DNA from: Bog-756 sp050014755
Lineage (GTDB): Bacteria; Actinomycetota; Acidimicrobiia; Acidimicrobiales; RAAP-2
DNA length: 64,000 nt
Assembly (NCBI GenBank): GCA_050014755.1
Contig: JBEKCS010000005.1
Location: 18,029-82,028, forward strand
Direction of reading: 5' to 3'
The notes beneath the pieces are model-generated. The model worked only from the letters and a program-made list of their open reading frames with translations, was not told the origin of the DNA and ran no database searches. Positions within the stretch are counted from its first letter, which is position 1; the number at the start of each line of letters is the position of its first letter. Positions 56,498 through 64,000 of this stretch are shown here, one piece after another. The translations under genes and the position numbers were made by a program.

Positions 56498-58022
56498 GGC
56501 TTGGCTCCTTGCGTCGGTTCTCGGCCGCGACCGGCCGGCCGATGGGTCTCGGTCGCCGGGGCGGCCAGGTGTTGATCGGGTGGTCGGCGGTGGCCCACAG
56601 GTACTGGGTGGCGTAGGCGCGCCACGGCCTCCAGGCCTCTGCGTGCGCGTCGAGCTGGCGCGCTGCGCCGGGAAGTCCGATGCGTTCGGCCGCCCGTCGT
56701 ACGCCGAGATCCCCCGAGGCAAACGCATCGGGGTCCCCGAGCGCCCGCATGGCCACCATCTCGACCGTCCACGGGCCGATGCCGGGGAGCGCGCCGAGTA
56801 CCTGGCGTGCCTCCGCACGGTCGCATCCCGGACCGAGGTCGAGCCGCCCCGACGCCAGTGCGTCGACGACGTGGGCCAGCGCCCGGGCCCGCCCGCCGGG
56901 GAGCGCGGGCGAGGCGTCCACCAGCCGCTCGGGCGACGGGAAGAGGTGGGTCAGCCCGCCGGTGGGATCGACGACGGGATCCCCGTGCGCGGCCACCAGG
57001 GTGGCCGTCGTCGTCCGGGCGGCTGCGGTGGACACCTGCTGGCCGAGTACGGCGCGCACGGCAAACTCGCCGCCGTCGACCGTCCGGGGTACCCGCCGGC
57101 CCGGGGCCGCCGTCACCAGAGGTGCGAGGGCCGGGTCGGCCGCCAGCACCCGCTCGACCGCCTCGGGATCGGCGTCGAGATCGAGGAGGCGGCGGCACCG
57201 GGCGATCGCCGAGGTCAGATCGGCCACATCAACGAGGTCCACCCGGCACACGATGTGGTCGGGAGTCGGCGACAGCGCCACGATGCCGGGTCCGTGGGCC
57301 AGACGGAGCGTGCGCCGATAGGTGAGGCCCCGGACCTCCTCGACCCCGGGAACCGCCGTCGCGGCCAGGTGCCCGAACAGGTTGTCGGGGGACAGGGGGC
57401 GGCGGAACGGGAGCCGCAGCGCGACGGTCCCGGGTGACCCGTCGGCGGGGCGGGCCGAGCCCGGAACCGAGGTACGCAGCGCGGTGGGCGGGGCGGCGAA
57501 CACGCTGCGGACGGTGTCGTTGAACTGCCGGATGCTCGAGAACCCGGCGGCAAAGGCGATCTCGGTCATCGGCAGCGTGGTGGTCTCGATCAGGATCCGG
57601 GCCGTCTGGGCCCGCTGTGCCCGGGCCAGTGCCACCGGGCCCGCTCCCACCTCGGCCAGGAGGACCCGCTCGAGCTGGCGGACGCTGTAACCGAGCCGGG
57701 CGGCCAGTCCCGGCACCCCGGACCGGTCGATCACCCCGTCGGCGATGAGCCGCATGGCCCTCCCGACGACATCGGCCCGTTGGTCCCACTCCGGCGATCC
57801 CGGCGTGGCGTCCGGCCGGCACCGTTTGCAGGCGCGGAACCCGGCCCGCTGGGCCGCCGCGGCGGTGGGTAGGAAGCGGATGTTCCGCCGGAGCGGCGTA
57901 CGGGCCGGGCAGCTCGGCCGGCAGTAGATGCCGGTCGAGGTAACCGCGGTGACGAACCACCCGTCGAACCGCGGGTCGCGCGACTGCAGCGCCAGGTAAC
58001 AGCGGTCCGGGTCCTCGTGCAC
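56490..58022 (-). CDS. Ada-AlkA fusion: AraC-type/Ada zinc domain with 3-methyladenine DNA glycosylase
   Basis: This is a 510-residue protein. About 1-70 is the Ada zinc-binding domain (Cys in STGIYCRPSC and RACKRCRPD, the four ligands of the methyl-phosphotriester acceptor site). About 75-180 is an AraC HTH ('MTEIAFAAGFSSIRQFNDTVRSVF'). The rest is an AlkA-type HhH-GPD glycosylase: AVLGQQVSTAAARTTTATL, LPGIGPWTVEMVAMRALGDPDAFASGDLG (catalytic Asp), and a DNA-binding tail. It both senses methyl damage and excises alkylated bases. Start GTG 58022 has no clear ribosome site. Confidence 0.93.
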   Translation of the reverse strand: MHEDPDRCYLALQSRDPRFDGWFVTAVTSTGIYCRPSCPARTPLRRNIRFLPTAAAAQRAGFRACKRCRPDATPGSPEWDQRADVVGRAMRLIADGVIDRSGVPGLAARLGYSVRQLERVLLAEVGAGPVALARAQRAQTARILIETTTLPMTEIAFAAGFSSIRQFNDTVRSVFAAPPTALRTSVPGSARPADGSPGTVALRLPFRRPLSPDNLFGHLAATAVPGVEEVRGLTYRRTLRLAHGPGIVALSPTPDHIVCRVDLVDVADLTSAIARCRRLLDLDADPEAVERVLAADPALAPLVTAAPGRRVPRTVDGGEFAVRAVLGQQVSTAAARTTTATLVAAHGDPVVDPTGGLTHLFPSPERLVDASPALPGGRARALAHVVDALASGRLDLGPGCDRAEARQVLGALPGIGPWTVEMVAMRALGDPDAFASGDLGVRRAAERIGLPGAARQLDAHAEAWRPWRAYATQYLWATADHPINTWPPRRPRPIGRPVAAENRRKEPSHA

Positions 58023-58176
58023 GTGATCAGTCTGTCGGCTCGGCCGACCCCTTACTAGCGGGAATACGACACGGCAGTGGAACGGGCTCCCCGGCGGGGG
58101 TCGACGGCCGCGGATAGCGTTTCCTGGCATCGCGGATCTGCCGCGCACGGACGCGCGAGGAAGACGAGGTCACCCG

Positions 58177-59217
58177 ATGGCCGCCGATCGACACCACCAC
58201 CGGACATCCCGGGCCCGCTCCGCCAAGCGGGCCGGCGTCGGGGCGCTCGCCGCACTGCTGTTGCCCCTGGCATCCGCCGCTCTGGCCGCATCCCCGTCGC
58301 CCGCACCTGTGGCCTCGGCCGCCACCGCCCCCGTCGGGCAGGCCGCTCCCTACCTGACCCTGGGCTGGGGCGACCCTCCCTTGCCGACCGCCGTGATGGC
58401 GGCAACCGGGATCCGCGACTTCACCCTGGCCTTCATCCTGGCCGGCCACGGGTGCGTGCCCCTGTGGGACGGCACCCGACCACTGCTCGGCAGCAGTGAC
58501 GCCGCCTCCGTCGCCGCCATCCGGGCCGCCGGCGGCGACGTCTCGGTCTCCTTCGGCGGTTGGTCCGGAAAGAAGCTGGGCACGGTTTGCTCGACACCGG
58601 CGGCACTGGCCGCGGCCTACGGCAAAGTGGTGTCGGCCTACGGGCTCCAGGCCATCGACATCGACATCGAGCACGGCGAGTTCACCAGCGCCGCGACCCG
58701 CAAGCGGGTGGTCGCCGCCCTGGCCGAGCTCCAGGCCACCGATCCACCGCTCCAGATCTCCATCACGTTCGGGACCACCCCGACCGGCCCCGACGCTGAC
58801 GGCACCAGCCTCATCCACGACGCCGCGGTCCTCGGGTTCCAGCCGTACGCGTGGACGATCATGCCGTTCGACTTCGGCGCACCCGAGTCGGACATGGGGG
58901 CGACCAGCGTGGCCGCGGCCCAGGGTCTGCACGACGACCTCATGGCCGCCTACGGCGAGAGCTCGTCGGCGGCCTACGCACACATGGGCATCTCCTCCAT
59001 GAACGGCCGGACGGACGAGACCGACGAGACGGTGAGCCTCGCCGATTTCCAGACCATCCTGACCTACGCACAGGACAACCACCTCGCCCGCCTCACCTTC
59101 TGGATGGTCGACCGGGACCGCCCCTGTCCCGCCGGCACCGCCCCCGGCAACACGTGCAGCGGCATCGCCCAGGCCCCGTACGCGTTCACGGCGTTGGACG
59201 CCCGGTTCCAGGGCTGA
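58177..59217 (+). CDS. Secreted glycosyl hydrolase family 18 (chitinase-like) protein
   Basis: This is a 346-residue exported protein. The signal peptide is at about 18-45 ('VGALAALLLPLASAALAA'). The GH18 barrel shows 'FTLAFILAG', the SxGG-type VSVSFGGWSG, and the catalytic DxDxE motif in AIDIDIEHGEF (about 165-175); also AWTIMPFDFG and LTFWMVDRDRP at the end. It probably cleaves GlcNAc-containing polymers outside the cell. ATG 58177 has GAGGTCACCCG upstream. It is divergent from the Ada-AlkA gene. Confidence 0.9.
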   Translation: MAADRHHHRTSRARSAKRAGVGALAALLLPLASAALAASPSPAPVASAATAPVGQAAPYLTLGWGDPPLPTAVMAATGIRDFTLAFILAGHGCVPLWDGTRPLLGSSDAASVAAIRAAGGDVSVSFGGWSGKKLGTVCSTPAALAAAYGKVVSAYGLQAIDIDIEHGEFTSAATRKRVVAALAELQATDPPLQISITFGTTPTGPDADGTSLIHDAAVLGFQPYAWTIMPFDFGAPESDMGATSVAAAQGLHDDLMAAYGESSSAAYAHMGISSMNGRTDETDETVSLADFQTILTYAQDNHLARLTFWMVDRDRPCPAGTAPGNTCSGIAQAPYAFTALDARFQG

Positions 59218-59231
59218 GCGGTACCCACTCC

Positions 59232-59849
59232 TCAGCGGTCGTCGACCGCCCGCCAGCAGTACCAGGCCACCAGGCTCCGGTAGGGACGGAACTGTTCGCC
59301 CCTCTCGTGGAGGTCCTTCGGGGACGGGACGTCGTCGAGGCCCCAGGCCAGGGCGAACCCGGCTCGCACGCCGAAGTCGCCCACCGGCCACACGTCGAGC
59401 CGGCCGAGGGTGCTCATCAGGAACATCTGGGCCGTCCACGGGCCCACCCCGCGGACCGTGGTCAGGTGGGCGACCACCTCGTCGTCGGCGAGCCGCCCGA
59501 TCCTGTCGAGTGCGACGCTTCCCGAGGCCACCTTGTCGGCCAGGTCCAGGATGGACGCGGCCTTCGACCCGCTCAGCCCGCAGCCCCGCAGCACCTCCTC
59601 GGGGGTGGCCAGAACCCGTTCTGCGCACACCTCGCCGTCGAGAGCGTCGACGAACCTCCCGTGGATCGAGGCCGCGGCCCGACCGGCCAACTGCTGGTAG
59701 ATGATGTTGCGGGCCAGGTCGCCGAATCGGCGGTCGACGGCCACGCGCCGCCGAGCCGGAGGCGGTCCGTGGCGCTCGATCAGACCGGCCAGGACCCTGT
59801 CACACCGGGCCAGCTCGTCGACGGCATCGGTGAGGGGCTTGGTGGGCAC
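59232..59849 (-). CDS. DNA-3-methyladenine glycosylase (AlkA-like, HhH-GPD)
   Basis: This is a 205-residue compact glycosylase. The HhH motif is TVRGVGPWTAQMFLMSTLGRLDVWPVGDFGVRAGF with the catalytic Asp in GDFG; 'IIYQQLAGRAAASIHGRFVDAL' and 'GLSGSKAASILDLADKVA' flank it, and 'FRPYRSLVAWYCWRAVD' ends it. It removes alkylated purines from DNA, a second AlkA-type activity besides the Ada-AlkA fusion. It is convergent with the GH18 gene. Confidence 0.9.
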   Translation of the reverse strand: MPTKPLTDAVDELARCDRVLAGLIERHGPPPARRRVAVDRRFGDLARNIIYQQLAGRAAASIHGRFVDALDGEVCAERVLATPEEVLRGCGLSGSKAASILDLADKVASGSVALDRIGRLADDEVVAHLTTVRGVGPWTAQMFLMSTLGRLDVWPVGDFGVRAGFALAWGLDDVPSPKDLHERGEQFRPYRSLVAWYCWRAVDDR

Positions 59850-59977
59850 ACCGCCGATGATGCCAGGCCGTCACCACACCTGTCTCCGACATAGGCTCTG
59901 GTCCGCACAGTGACGGCGAACGGACCGGCCGTACCGACGGAACGGGCTGCCGGAGCGCACACCGACGGGAGGACAAC

Positions 59978-60442
59978 ATGGACGGCGACGTCGTATCGGT
60001 CGAACGGGTCATCCCCGCCGGCCCGGCAGCCATCTTCGCCCTCCTCGCCGATGCCTCCCGGCACCCCGAGATCGACGGGTCGGGCACCGTGAAGCAGGTG
60101 AAGCCGGGCGCCCCGCACCTGCTCGCCCTGGGGGCGACCTTCGGCATGTCGATGCAGCAGGGCGTCAAGTACTCGATGGTCTCCACGGTGACCGAGTTCG
60201 AGCAGAACCGCCGCATCGCCTGGCAGAGCCGGCCCCGGGGATTCGTCGGCAAGTTCGTGGCCGGGAGGATCTGGCGGTACGAACTGGAGCCCGTCGAGGG
60301 TGGGACCCTGGTCCGCGAGAGCTGGGACATCTCGGAGGACCACCAGCGGGCGCTCCTCCGCTTGGGTGGGCTGCCCGCCAAGACCGCGGCCAACATGACG
60401 AAGACCCTCGAGCGCATCGAGGAGATGGTCACCACAGTCTGA
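59978..60442 (+). CDS. SRPBCC (START-like) family protein
   Basis: This is a 154-residue protein, ATG 59978 after GGGAGGACAAC. 'VVSVERVIPAGPAAIFALLADASRHPEIDGSGTV' and 'RIAWQSRPRG...WRYELEPVEGGTLVRESWDIS' fit the polyketide-cyclase/SRPBCC helix-grip fold that binds hydrophobic ligands. No specific ligand can be named. The next gene, an LLM oxidoreductase, follows in the same direction. Confidence 0.87.
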   Translation: MDGDVVSVERVIPAGPAAIFALLADASRHPEIDGSGTVKQVKPGAPHLLALGATFGMSMQQGVKYSMVSTVTEFEQNRRIAWQSRPRGFVGKFVAGRIWRYELEPVEGGTLVRESWDISEDHQRALLRLGGLPAKTAANMTKTLERIEEMVTTV

Positions 60443-60494
60443 GCTCGGCCCGTCGCAGCGGAAGCATCGGGCGCGCCCGGGCGTTGACCACACC

Positions 60495-61502
60495 ATGACG
60501 ACGCTTTCCGTACTCGACCTGGCCACCGTGGCCAAGGGTTCCACCCCGGCTCAGGCCCTGGCCGACACCACCAGGCTGGCCGGGGTCGTCGAGTCGCTCG
60601 GCTACCACCGGATGTGGGTGGCCGAGCACCACGGCATGCCCGCCGTGGCCAGCTCCGCCCCCGCCGTGCTTGTCGGTCATCTGGCCGACGCCACCACCAC
60701 GCTGCGGGTCGGCGCCGGAGGGGTGATGCTGCCGAACCACGCTCCGCTGGTGGTGGCCGAGCAGTTCGCCACCCTCGAGGCCCTCCACCCCGGCCGCATC
60801 GACCTGGGGCTCGGTCGTGCGCCGGGTACCGACCCGGCGACGGCCCGGGCCCTCCGGCGACGGGCCGACGTCGGCGCCGAGCGCTTCCCCGAGGACGTGG
60901 TCGAACTCATCACCTACCTGGTCGACCACGACGGACCGACCGGTCTTCCAGCCCCGGTGCCGGGCCGCGGCTACCTCCCCGAGCTGTGGCTGCTCGGCTC
61001 GTCGACGTTCAGCGCCCAGCTCGCCGGCCATCTCGGCCTGCCGTTCAGCTTCGCCTTCCACTTCGCCCCGGCCCTGGTCGACGAGGCGGTCGCCCTCTAC
61101 CGGTCCACCTTCCGCCCGACCGGCCTGCTGGCCGAACCCCACGTCATGGTGGCCGCGTCGGTGCTCTGCGCCGACTCGGACGAGGAGGCGCGTTGGCTGG
61201 CCGGCCCATCGGCCCTCACCGTGCTGCAGCTGCGCAAGGGTCACGCCGGGCCGGTGGTGAGTGCCGAGGAGGCGGCGGCCTATCCCTACACCGACCAGGA
61301 GCGGGCGCTGGTCGAGTCGGTCACCGCCGACCACATCGTCGGCGATCCCGACAACGTGTTGCGCGGCCTGGAACACCTGGTCGAACGGACCGGAGCCGAC
61401 GAGCTGATGCTGTCCACCAGGGCCCACTCCTTCGAGGTCCGGGCACGCTCCCTCACCCTGGTGGCCGAGCACTGGGGCATCGACCCCGCCGCCGCGGCCT
61501 GA
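60495..61502 (+). CDS. LLM class flavin-dependent oxidoreductase (MsnO8-like)
   Basis: This is a 335-residue luciferase-family enzyme. Hallmarks are LSVLDLATVAKGSTPAQAL, 'RMWVAEHHGMPAVASSAPAVLVGHLADATTTLRVGAGGVMLPNHAPLVVAEQFATLEALHPGRIDLGLGRAPGTD' and a final 'ELMLSTRAHSFEVRARSLTLVAEHWG'. This matches the MsnO8/YhbW subfamily, which uses reduced FMN and O2. Substrate unknown. ATG 60495. It is convergent with the MFS gene, with a 39-bp gap. Confidence 0.92.
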   Translation: MTTLSVLDLATVAKGSTPAQALADTTRLAGVVESLGYHRMWVAEHHGMPAVASSAPAVLVGHLADATTTLRVGAGGVMLPNHAPLVVAEQFATLEALHPGRIDLGLGRAPGTDPATARALRRRADVGAERFPEDVVELITYLVDHDGPTGLPAPVPGRGYLPELWLLGSSTFSAQLAGHLGLPFSFAFHFAPALVDEAVALYRSTFRPTGLLAEPHVMVAASVLCADSDEEARWLAGPSALTVLQLRKGHAGPVVSAEEAAAYPYTDQERALVESVTADHIVGDPDNVLRGLEHLVERTGADELMLSTRAHSFEVRARSLTLVAEHWGIDPAAAA

Positions 61503-61541
61503 GCCCCCCGGCCCGGCTGCAGCCCGGCGACGCGTCGTCGC

Positions 61542-63242
61542 TCAGCCGACCGACAGCCCGCCGTCGACGAATCCCTCGTCGATCTCGGCGTCGGAGGACC
61601 CGACCTCGCCCATCGACATGGCTACGTCCTCGCTCGGCCGCTGGAGGCCGGATATCGAACGCAGCGGCAGCTGCTTGAGGAACAGGGTGCCCACACCCAT
61701 GACAATGGCGATGGGGACACCGACGAGGAACACGGTGTGCAACGACCGGACGAACGAGTCGAGGATGCCGTACTGCAGGTGGGGCGGCAACGCGTGGAGC
61801 TCGGCGGGGCTCATGGAGAAGCTGCCGTTCACGTGGATGCCGGCCGCGGCCGCGGCGGGCGCCAGGATCGGGATCCAGTGGTTGAGACCGGCGATGAACA
61901 CCGCCCCGAAGAGCGAGGTCCCGAAGGCCCCGCCCAGCGACCTGAAGAAGGTGACCGCGGCGGTTCCGGTGCCGATCGAGTCCGCCGGCACCGCGTTCTG
62001 CGTGGCCAGGACCATGATCTGCATGGCCATGCCCATCCCGGCGCCCAGCACCACCACGTACAGGCTCATGGTCAGGTGCCCGGTGTGGAGACCCAGGTGG
62101 GACAGGAGCCACATGCCGATGATCACCAGGACCGAACCGACGATCGGCATCGGCTTGTAGACCCCGGTGCGGGTGACGATCTGGCCCGACGCGATCGACG
62201 ACACCAGGAGCCCCAGCATCAGTGGGATCATCAGCAGGCCGGACACCATGATCGACACTCCGTCCACCAGCTGCAGGTAGAGCGGCAGGTAGATGATGGA
62301 GCCGAACATGACCATGGCGAGCAGGAAGCTGACGGTGGACGTGGCGCGGAACACGCCGATCCGGAAGAGCGACGGCGGCAGGATCGGCTCGGCGGCGTAG
62401 TGCTCCCACACGACGAAGGCCACGATGAACGCGGCCGACAGGAGCGCCGTCCCGATGATGACGGGTGAACCCCAGGCGAACTGCACCCCGCCCCACACCG
62501 TGACGAGGAGGGCGGCGACGACCCCGAACATCATCAGGCCGGCACCGAGGAAGTCGATGCGGTGCGGCTGGCGGCGGAACGGCAGCTTGAGGACGATCGA
62601 AGTGACCACCAGGGCGGCGATGCCGACAGGCAGGTTGATGTAGAAGATCCAGCGCCAGGACAGGTAGGTGGTGAACACGCCGCCGAGCACCGGGCCGGCG
62701 ATCGACGACAGGGCGAACGTGGCCCCGAAGTATCCCTGGTAGCGACCGCGTTGGCGGGGCGAGACCACGTCGGCGATGATCGTGAAGGCCATGGCCATCA
62801 ACCCGCCCGCCCCCAGGCCCTGGATGCCGCGGCAGGCGATGAGTTCCACCATGTTCTGGCTCAGCCCGGCCAGCATCGATCCGCACAGGAAGACCACGAT
62901 GGCGAACTGGAAGATTCCCTTGCGACCGAACTGGTCCGACAGCTTTCCGTAGAGCGGGGTCGAGATCGTCGAGGTCAGCAGGTAGGCGGTGACGACCCAG
63001 CTCATGTGGTTGAGCCCGTGGAGGCTGTTCACGATGGTGGGCAGGGCGGTTCCCACGATCGTCTGGTCGAGGGCGGCCAGGAACATGCCCAGCATCAGGC
63101 CGCTGAAGATCAGGAGGATCTGGCGATGGGTGAGGCTGAACGTCGGTCCACCGGGCATGGCGGAGGTCCCGGCGGTCCGGGCACCCTCGGGTCCCTGGTC
63201 GGACCCACCGGCCAGACCCTTGGGTGCTGCGTCGATGCTCAT
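61542..63242 (-). CDS. DHA2-family MFS multidrug efflux transporter (EmrB/QacA type)
   Basis: This is a 566-residue protein with about 14 membrane helices. Motifs are LDQTIVGTALPTI (helix 1), GKLSDQFGRKG (motif A, loop 2-3), SSIAGPVLGGVF (motif C, helix 5) and 'WRWIFYINLPVGI'. It exports drugs in exchange for protons. ATG 63242 follows AAAGGAACCG and overlaps the MarR stop as ATGA, so both are translated together and are regulated by it. The tail after about 515 is acidic and cytoplasmic. Confidence 0.93.
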   Translation of the reverse strand: MSIDAAPKGLAGGSDQGPEGARTAGTSAMPGGPTFSLTHRQILLIFSGLMLGMFLAALDQTIVGTALPTIVNSLHGLNHMSWVVTAYLLTSTISTPLYGKLSDQFGRKGIFQFAIVVFLCGSMLAGLSQNMVELIACRGIQGLGAGGLMAMAFTIIADVVSPRQRGRYQGYFGATFALSSIAGPVLGGVFTTYLSWRWIFYINLPVGIAALVVTSIVLKLPFRRQPHRIDFLGAGLMMFGVVAALLVTVWGGVQFAWGSPVIIGTALLSAAFIVAFVVWEHYAAEPILPPSLFRIGVFRATSTVSFLLAMVMFGSIIYLPLYLQLVDGVSIMVSGLLMIPLMLGLLVSSIASGQIVTRTGVYKPMPIVGSVLVIIGMWLLSHLGLHTGHLTMSLYVVVLGAGMGMAMQIMVLATQNAVPADSIGTGTAAVTFFRSLGGAFGTSLFGAVFIAGLNHWIPILAPAAAAAGIHVNGSFSMSPAELHALPPHLQYGILDSFVRSLHTVFLVGVPIAIVMGVGTLFLKQLPLRSISGLQRPSEDVAMSMGEVGSSDAEIDEGFVDGGLSVG

Positions 63243-63757
63243 CGGTTCCTTTCGTCGTGCTCGCGCAACTGGTGCAGGCCGGAGCCGAGGCGAAGCAGGC
63301 CGCTGGCCAGCGCGTTGCGCTCCTCGTCCGTCCACCCGGCGATCGCCTCGGCCAGGGCGCGCCGCCTCGATTCCGACACCGCCTCCAAGACCGCGGCCCC
63401 CTGATCGGTCAGGCTCAGGAGGGCCGCCCTGCCGTCGGCCGGGTCCGGCACCTTGGTGATCAGCCCGGCGTCGACCAGGGTGCGCACCTGCCTGCTCACC
63501 GTCGACAGGTCGAGATCGACGTCCCCGGCCACATCGGACAGCCGCGCCGGTGCCGTCTCGGACACCCGCACCAGGAGCCAGTAGCCCGTCCGGTTGATCG
63601 AGACCCCGTCGGGGAGCGCACTGCGCGACACGTCCAGTCGGAGGATGGATCGGGCCACCTGGGTCAGCGACCGCTCGAGTCCGGCGGACACCCGCGCCAC
63701 CGGAGCCGGTCCGGTGCGGTCGCTGGTGTCGGTCGGAGTAGTGGTCGGGGGCGTCAT
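63239..63757 (-). CDS. MarR family regulator of the efflux pump
   Basis: This is a 172-residue winged-helix protein. 'NRTGYWLLVRVSETAPARLSDVAGDVDLDLSTVSRQVRTLVDAGLITKVPDPADGRAALLSLTDQG' is the MarR HTH with its DxR wing. ATG 63757 is chosen; in-frame codons upstream to 63847 are Pro/Arg-rich and overlap the operator. It precedes the DHA2 pump with a 4-bp overlap, a classic ligand-relieved repressor-pump pair. Its likely binding site is the dyad at 63836-63850. Confidence 0.9.
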   Translation of the reverse strand: MTPPTTTPTDTSDRTGPAPVARVSAGLERSLTQVARSILRLDVSRSALPDGVSINRTGYWLLVRVSETAPARLSDVAGDVDLDLSTVSRQVRTLVDAGLITKVPDPADGRAALLSLTDQGAAVLEAVSESRRRALAEAIAGWTDEERNALASGLLRLGSGLHQLREHDERNR

Positions 63758-63835
63758 CGGTCGGTCCTCGGGCGGTCGGGGCGGCACTCGAGGCACCCGG
63801 GTGGTCGGGGGCGGACGTGCTCCCCGCCATCTAGG

Positions 63836-63856
63836 TGCTTGTAACAAGCAAGTATA
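63836..63856 (-). promoter_or_regulatory. MarR-type operator and -10 upstream of the MarR-efflux operon
   Basis: TGCTTGT-A-ACAAGCA (63836-63850) is a perfect 7-1-7 palindrome. Directly beside it TATACT (minus strand, 63851-63856) is a good -10, so the dyad covers the transcription start. A TGGACA about 19 bases further upstream may be the -35. Confidence 0.65.
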
Positions 63857-63889
63857 TCCGCGGCGATCGTGGTCCTGTCCAGTCCTCGC

Positions 63890-64000
63890 TCAGCCCCCAC
63901 TCCCCCCACCCTCGGGTGGCGGTCGTGGGGCGAGCGCACGCCCCACGACCAGGACGCCCACCACCCGTGCACCGGACAGCCGAAGCGCGGCGGCCGCGCT
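63890..64000 (-). CDS. C-terminal end of an unidentified protein (truncated by window edge)
   Basis: Reading minus from 64000, an open frame of 36 residues ends at TGA (63890-63892). It reads '...ALRLSGARVVGVLVVGRALAPRPPPEGGGSGG'. The helix-strand 'GARVVGVLVVGR' pattern resembles the end of a phosphoribosyltransferase-like (ComF-type) domain, but it is too short for a firm call. Direction is the same as the MarR-pump operon. Confidence 0.35.
   Translation of the reverse strand, partial: SAAAALRLSGARVVGVLVVGRALAPRPPPEGGGSGG

Noticed and set aside
1..64000. tRNA, rRNA, insertion sequence or prophage
   Set aside because: No cloverleaf-like or rRNA-like sequence, transposase or phage gene was recognised on reading both strands; a covariance-model scan could still find a short RNA.

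Overview
This 64 kb window is GC-rich DNA from a free-living actinobacterium. The best taxonomic marker is the C-terminal part of the giant secreted protein at 12852-18182. It carries tandem GSDGGVFAFGDAPF...GSLPG-type repeats that are extremely common in Acidimicrobiia, so I infer an acidimicrobial genome (order-level confidence moderate). No rRNA, tRNA, CRISPR array, insertion sequence or phage block was seen. This looks like ordinary chromosome with small operons, many divergent regulator/target pairs and many 4-bp ATGA stop/start overlaps.

Layout. 1-6.3 kb: the end of a DUF1330-like gene, a PAS/GAF/EAL c-di-GMP phosphodiesterase, a very short membrane-type protein, a DUF2252 protein, and a DUF6325/SHOCT pair. 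6.3-9.9 kb: a DUF35 protein with two thiolase-fold proteins that lack the usual catalytic Cys (likely acyl-CoA retro-aldolase type), then a YciI-like protein. 10-12.7 kb: a DrrAB-type drug exporter divergent from a TetR regulator. 12.8-20.7 kb: a 1776-residue secreted repeat protein and a membrane GGDEF/HD-GYP protein. 20.8-25.4 kb: a zinc (or Zn/Mn) homeostasis locus. It has an ABC importer (binding protein, ATPase, two permeases) divergent from an SmtB-type ArsR sensor, a 48-residue His-rich protein and a Fur-family (Zur-like) regulator. 25.4-30.5 kb: an FAD oxidase/aldehyde dehydrogenase pair, then a NiCoT nickel/cobalt permease facing a second Fur-family regulator across a Nur-box-like site.

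30.7-33.3 kb: a stand-alone LigD-type polymerase and an FUSC-family membrane protein. 33.4-45.1 kb: a catabolic region with two flavin hydroxylases (MhpA-like and TfdB-like), an extradiol dioxygenase, an FAA hydrolase, an SDR, an amidohydrolase, a Rieske oxygenase coupled to a dihydrodipicolinate-reductase-like protein, an LLM flavin oxidoreductase, and TetR and MarR regulators. These could form one or two aromatic or steroid-like ring-degradation routes. 45.3-47.5 kb: a BlaI/CopY regulator with an unusual Cys-rich N-terminus, next to two membrane-protein genes that have a near-perfect BlaI-like operator at their promoter.

47.5-64 kb: a K+ channel, PurU, DUF1918, an MpaB-like oxygenase, a wax ester synthase/DGAT, an Rpf-like transglycosylase, a PAS-GGDEF cyclase, a CbiX/SirB chelatase, an alkylation-repair group (Ogt, Ada-AlkA fusion, second AlkA-like glycosylase), a GH18 protein, an SRPBCC protein, an LLM oxidoreductase, and a MarR-regulated DHA2 efflux pump. 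The most interesting signals are regulatory: clear promoter/operator overlaps at the zinc, nickel, BlaI, TfdB-like and KshA-like loci.
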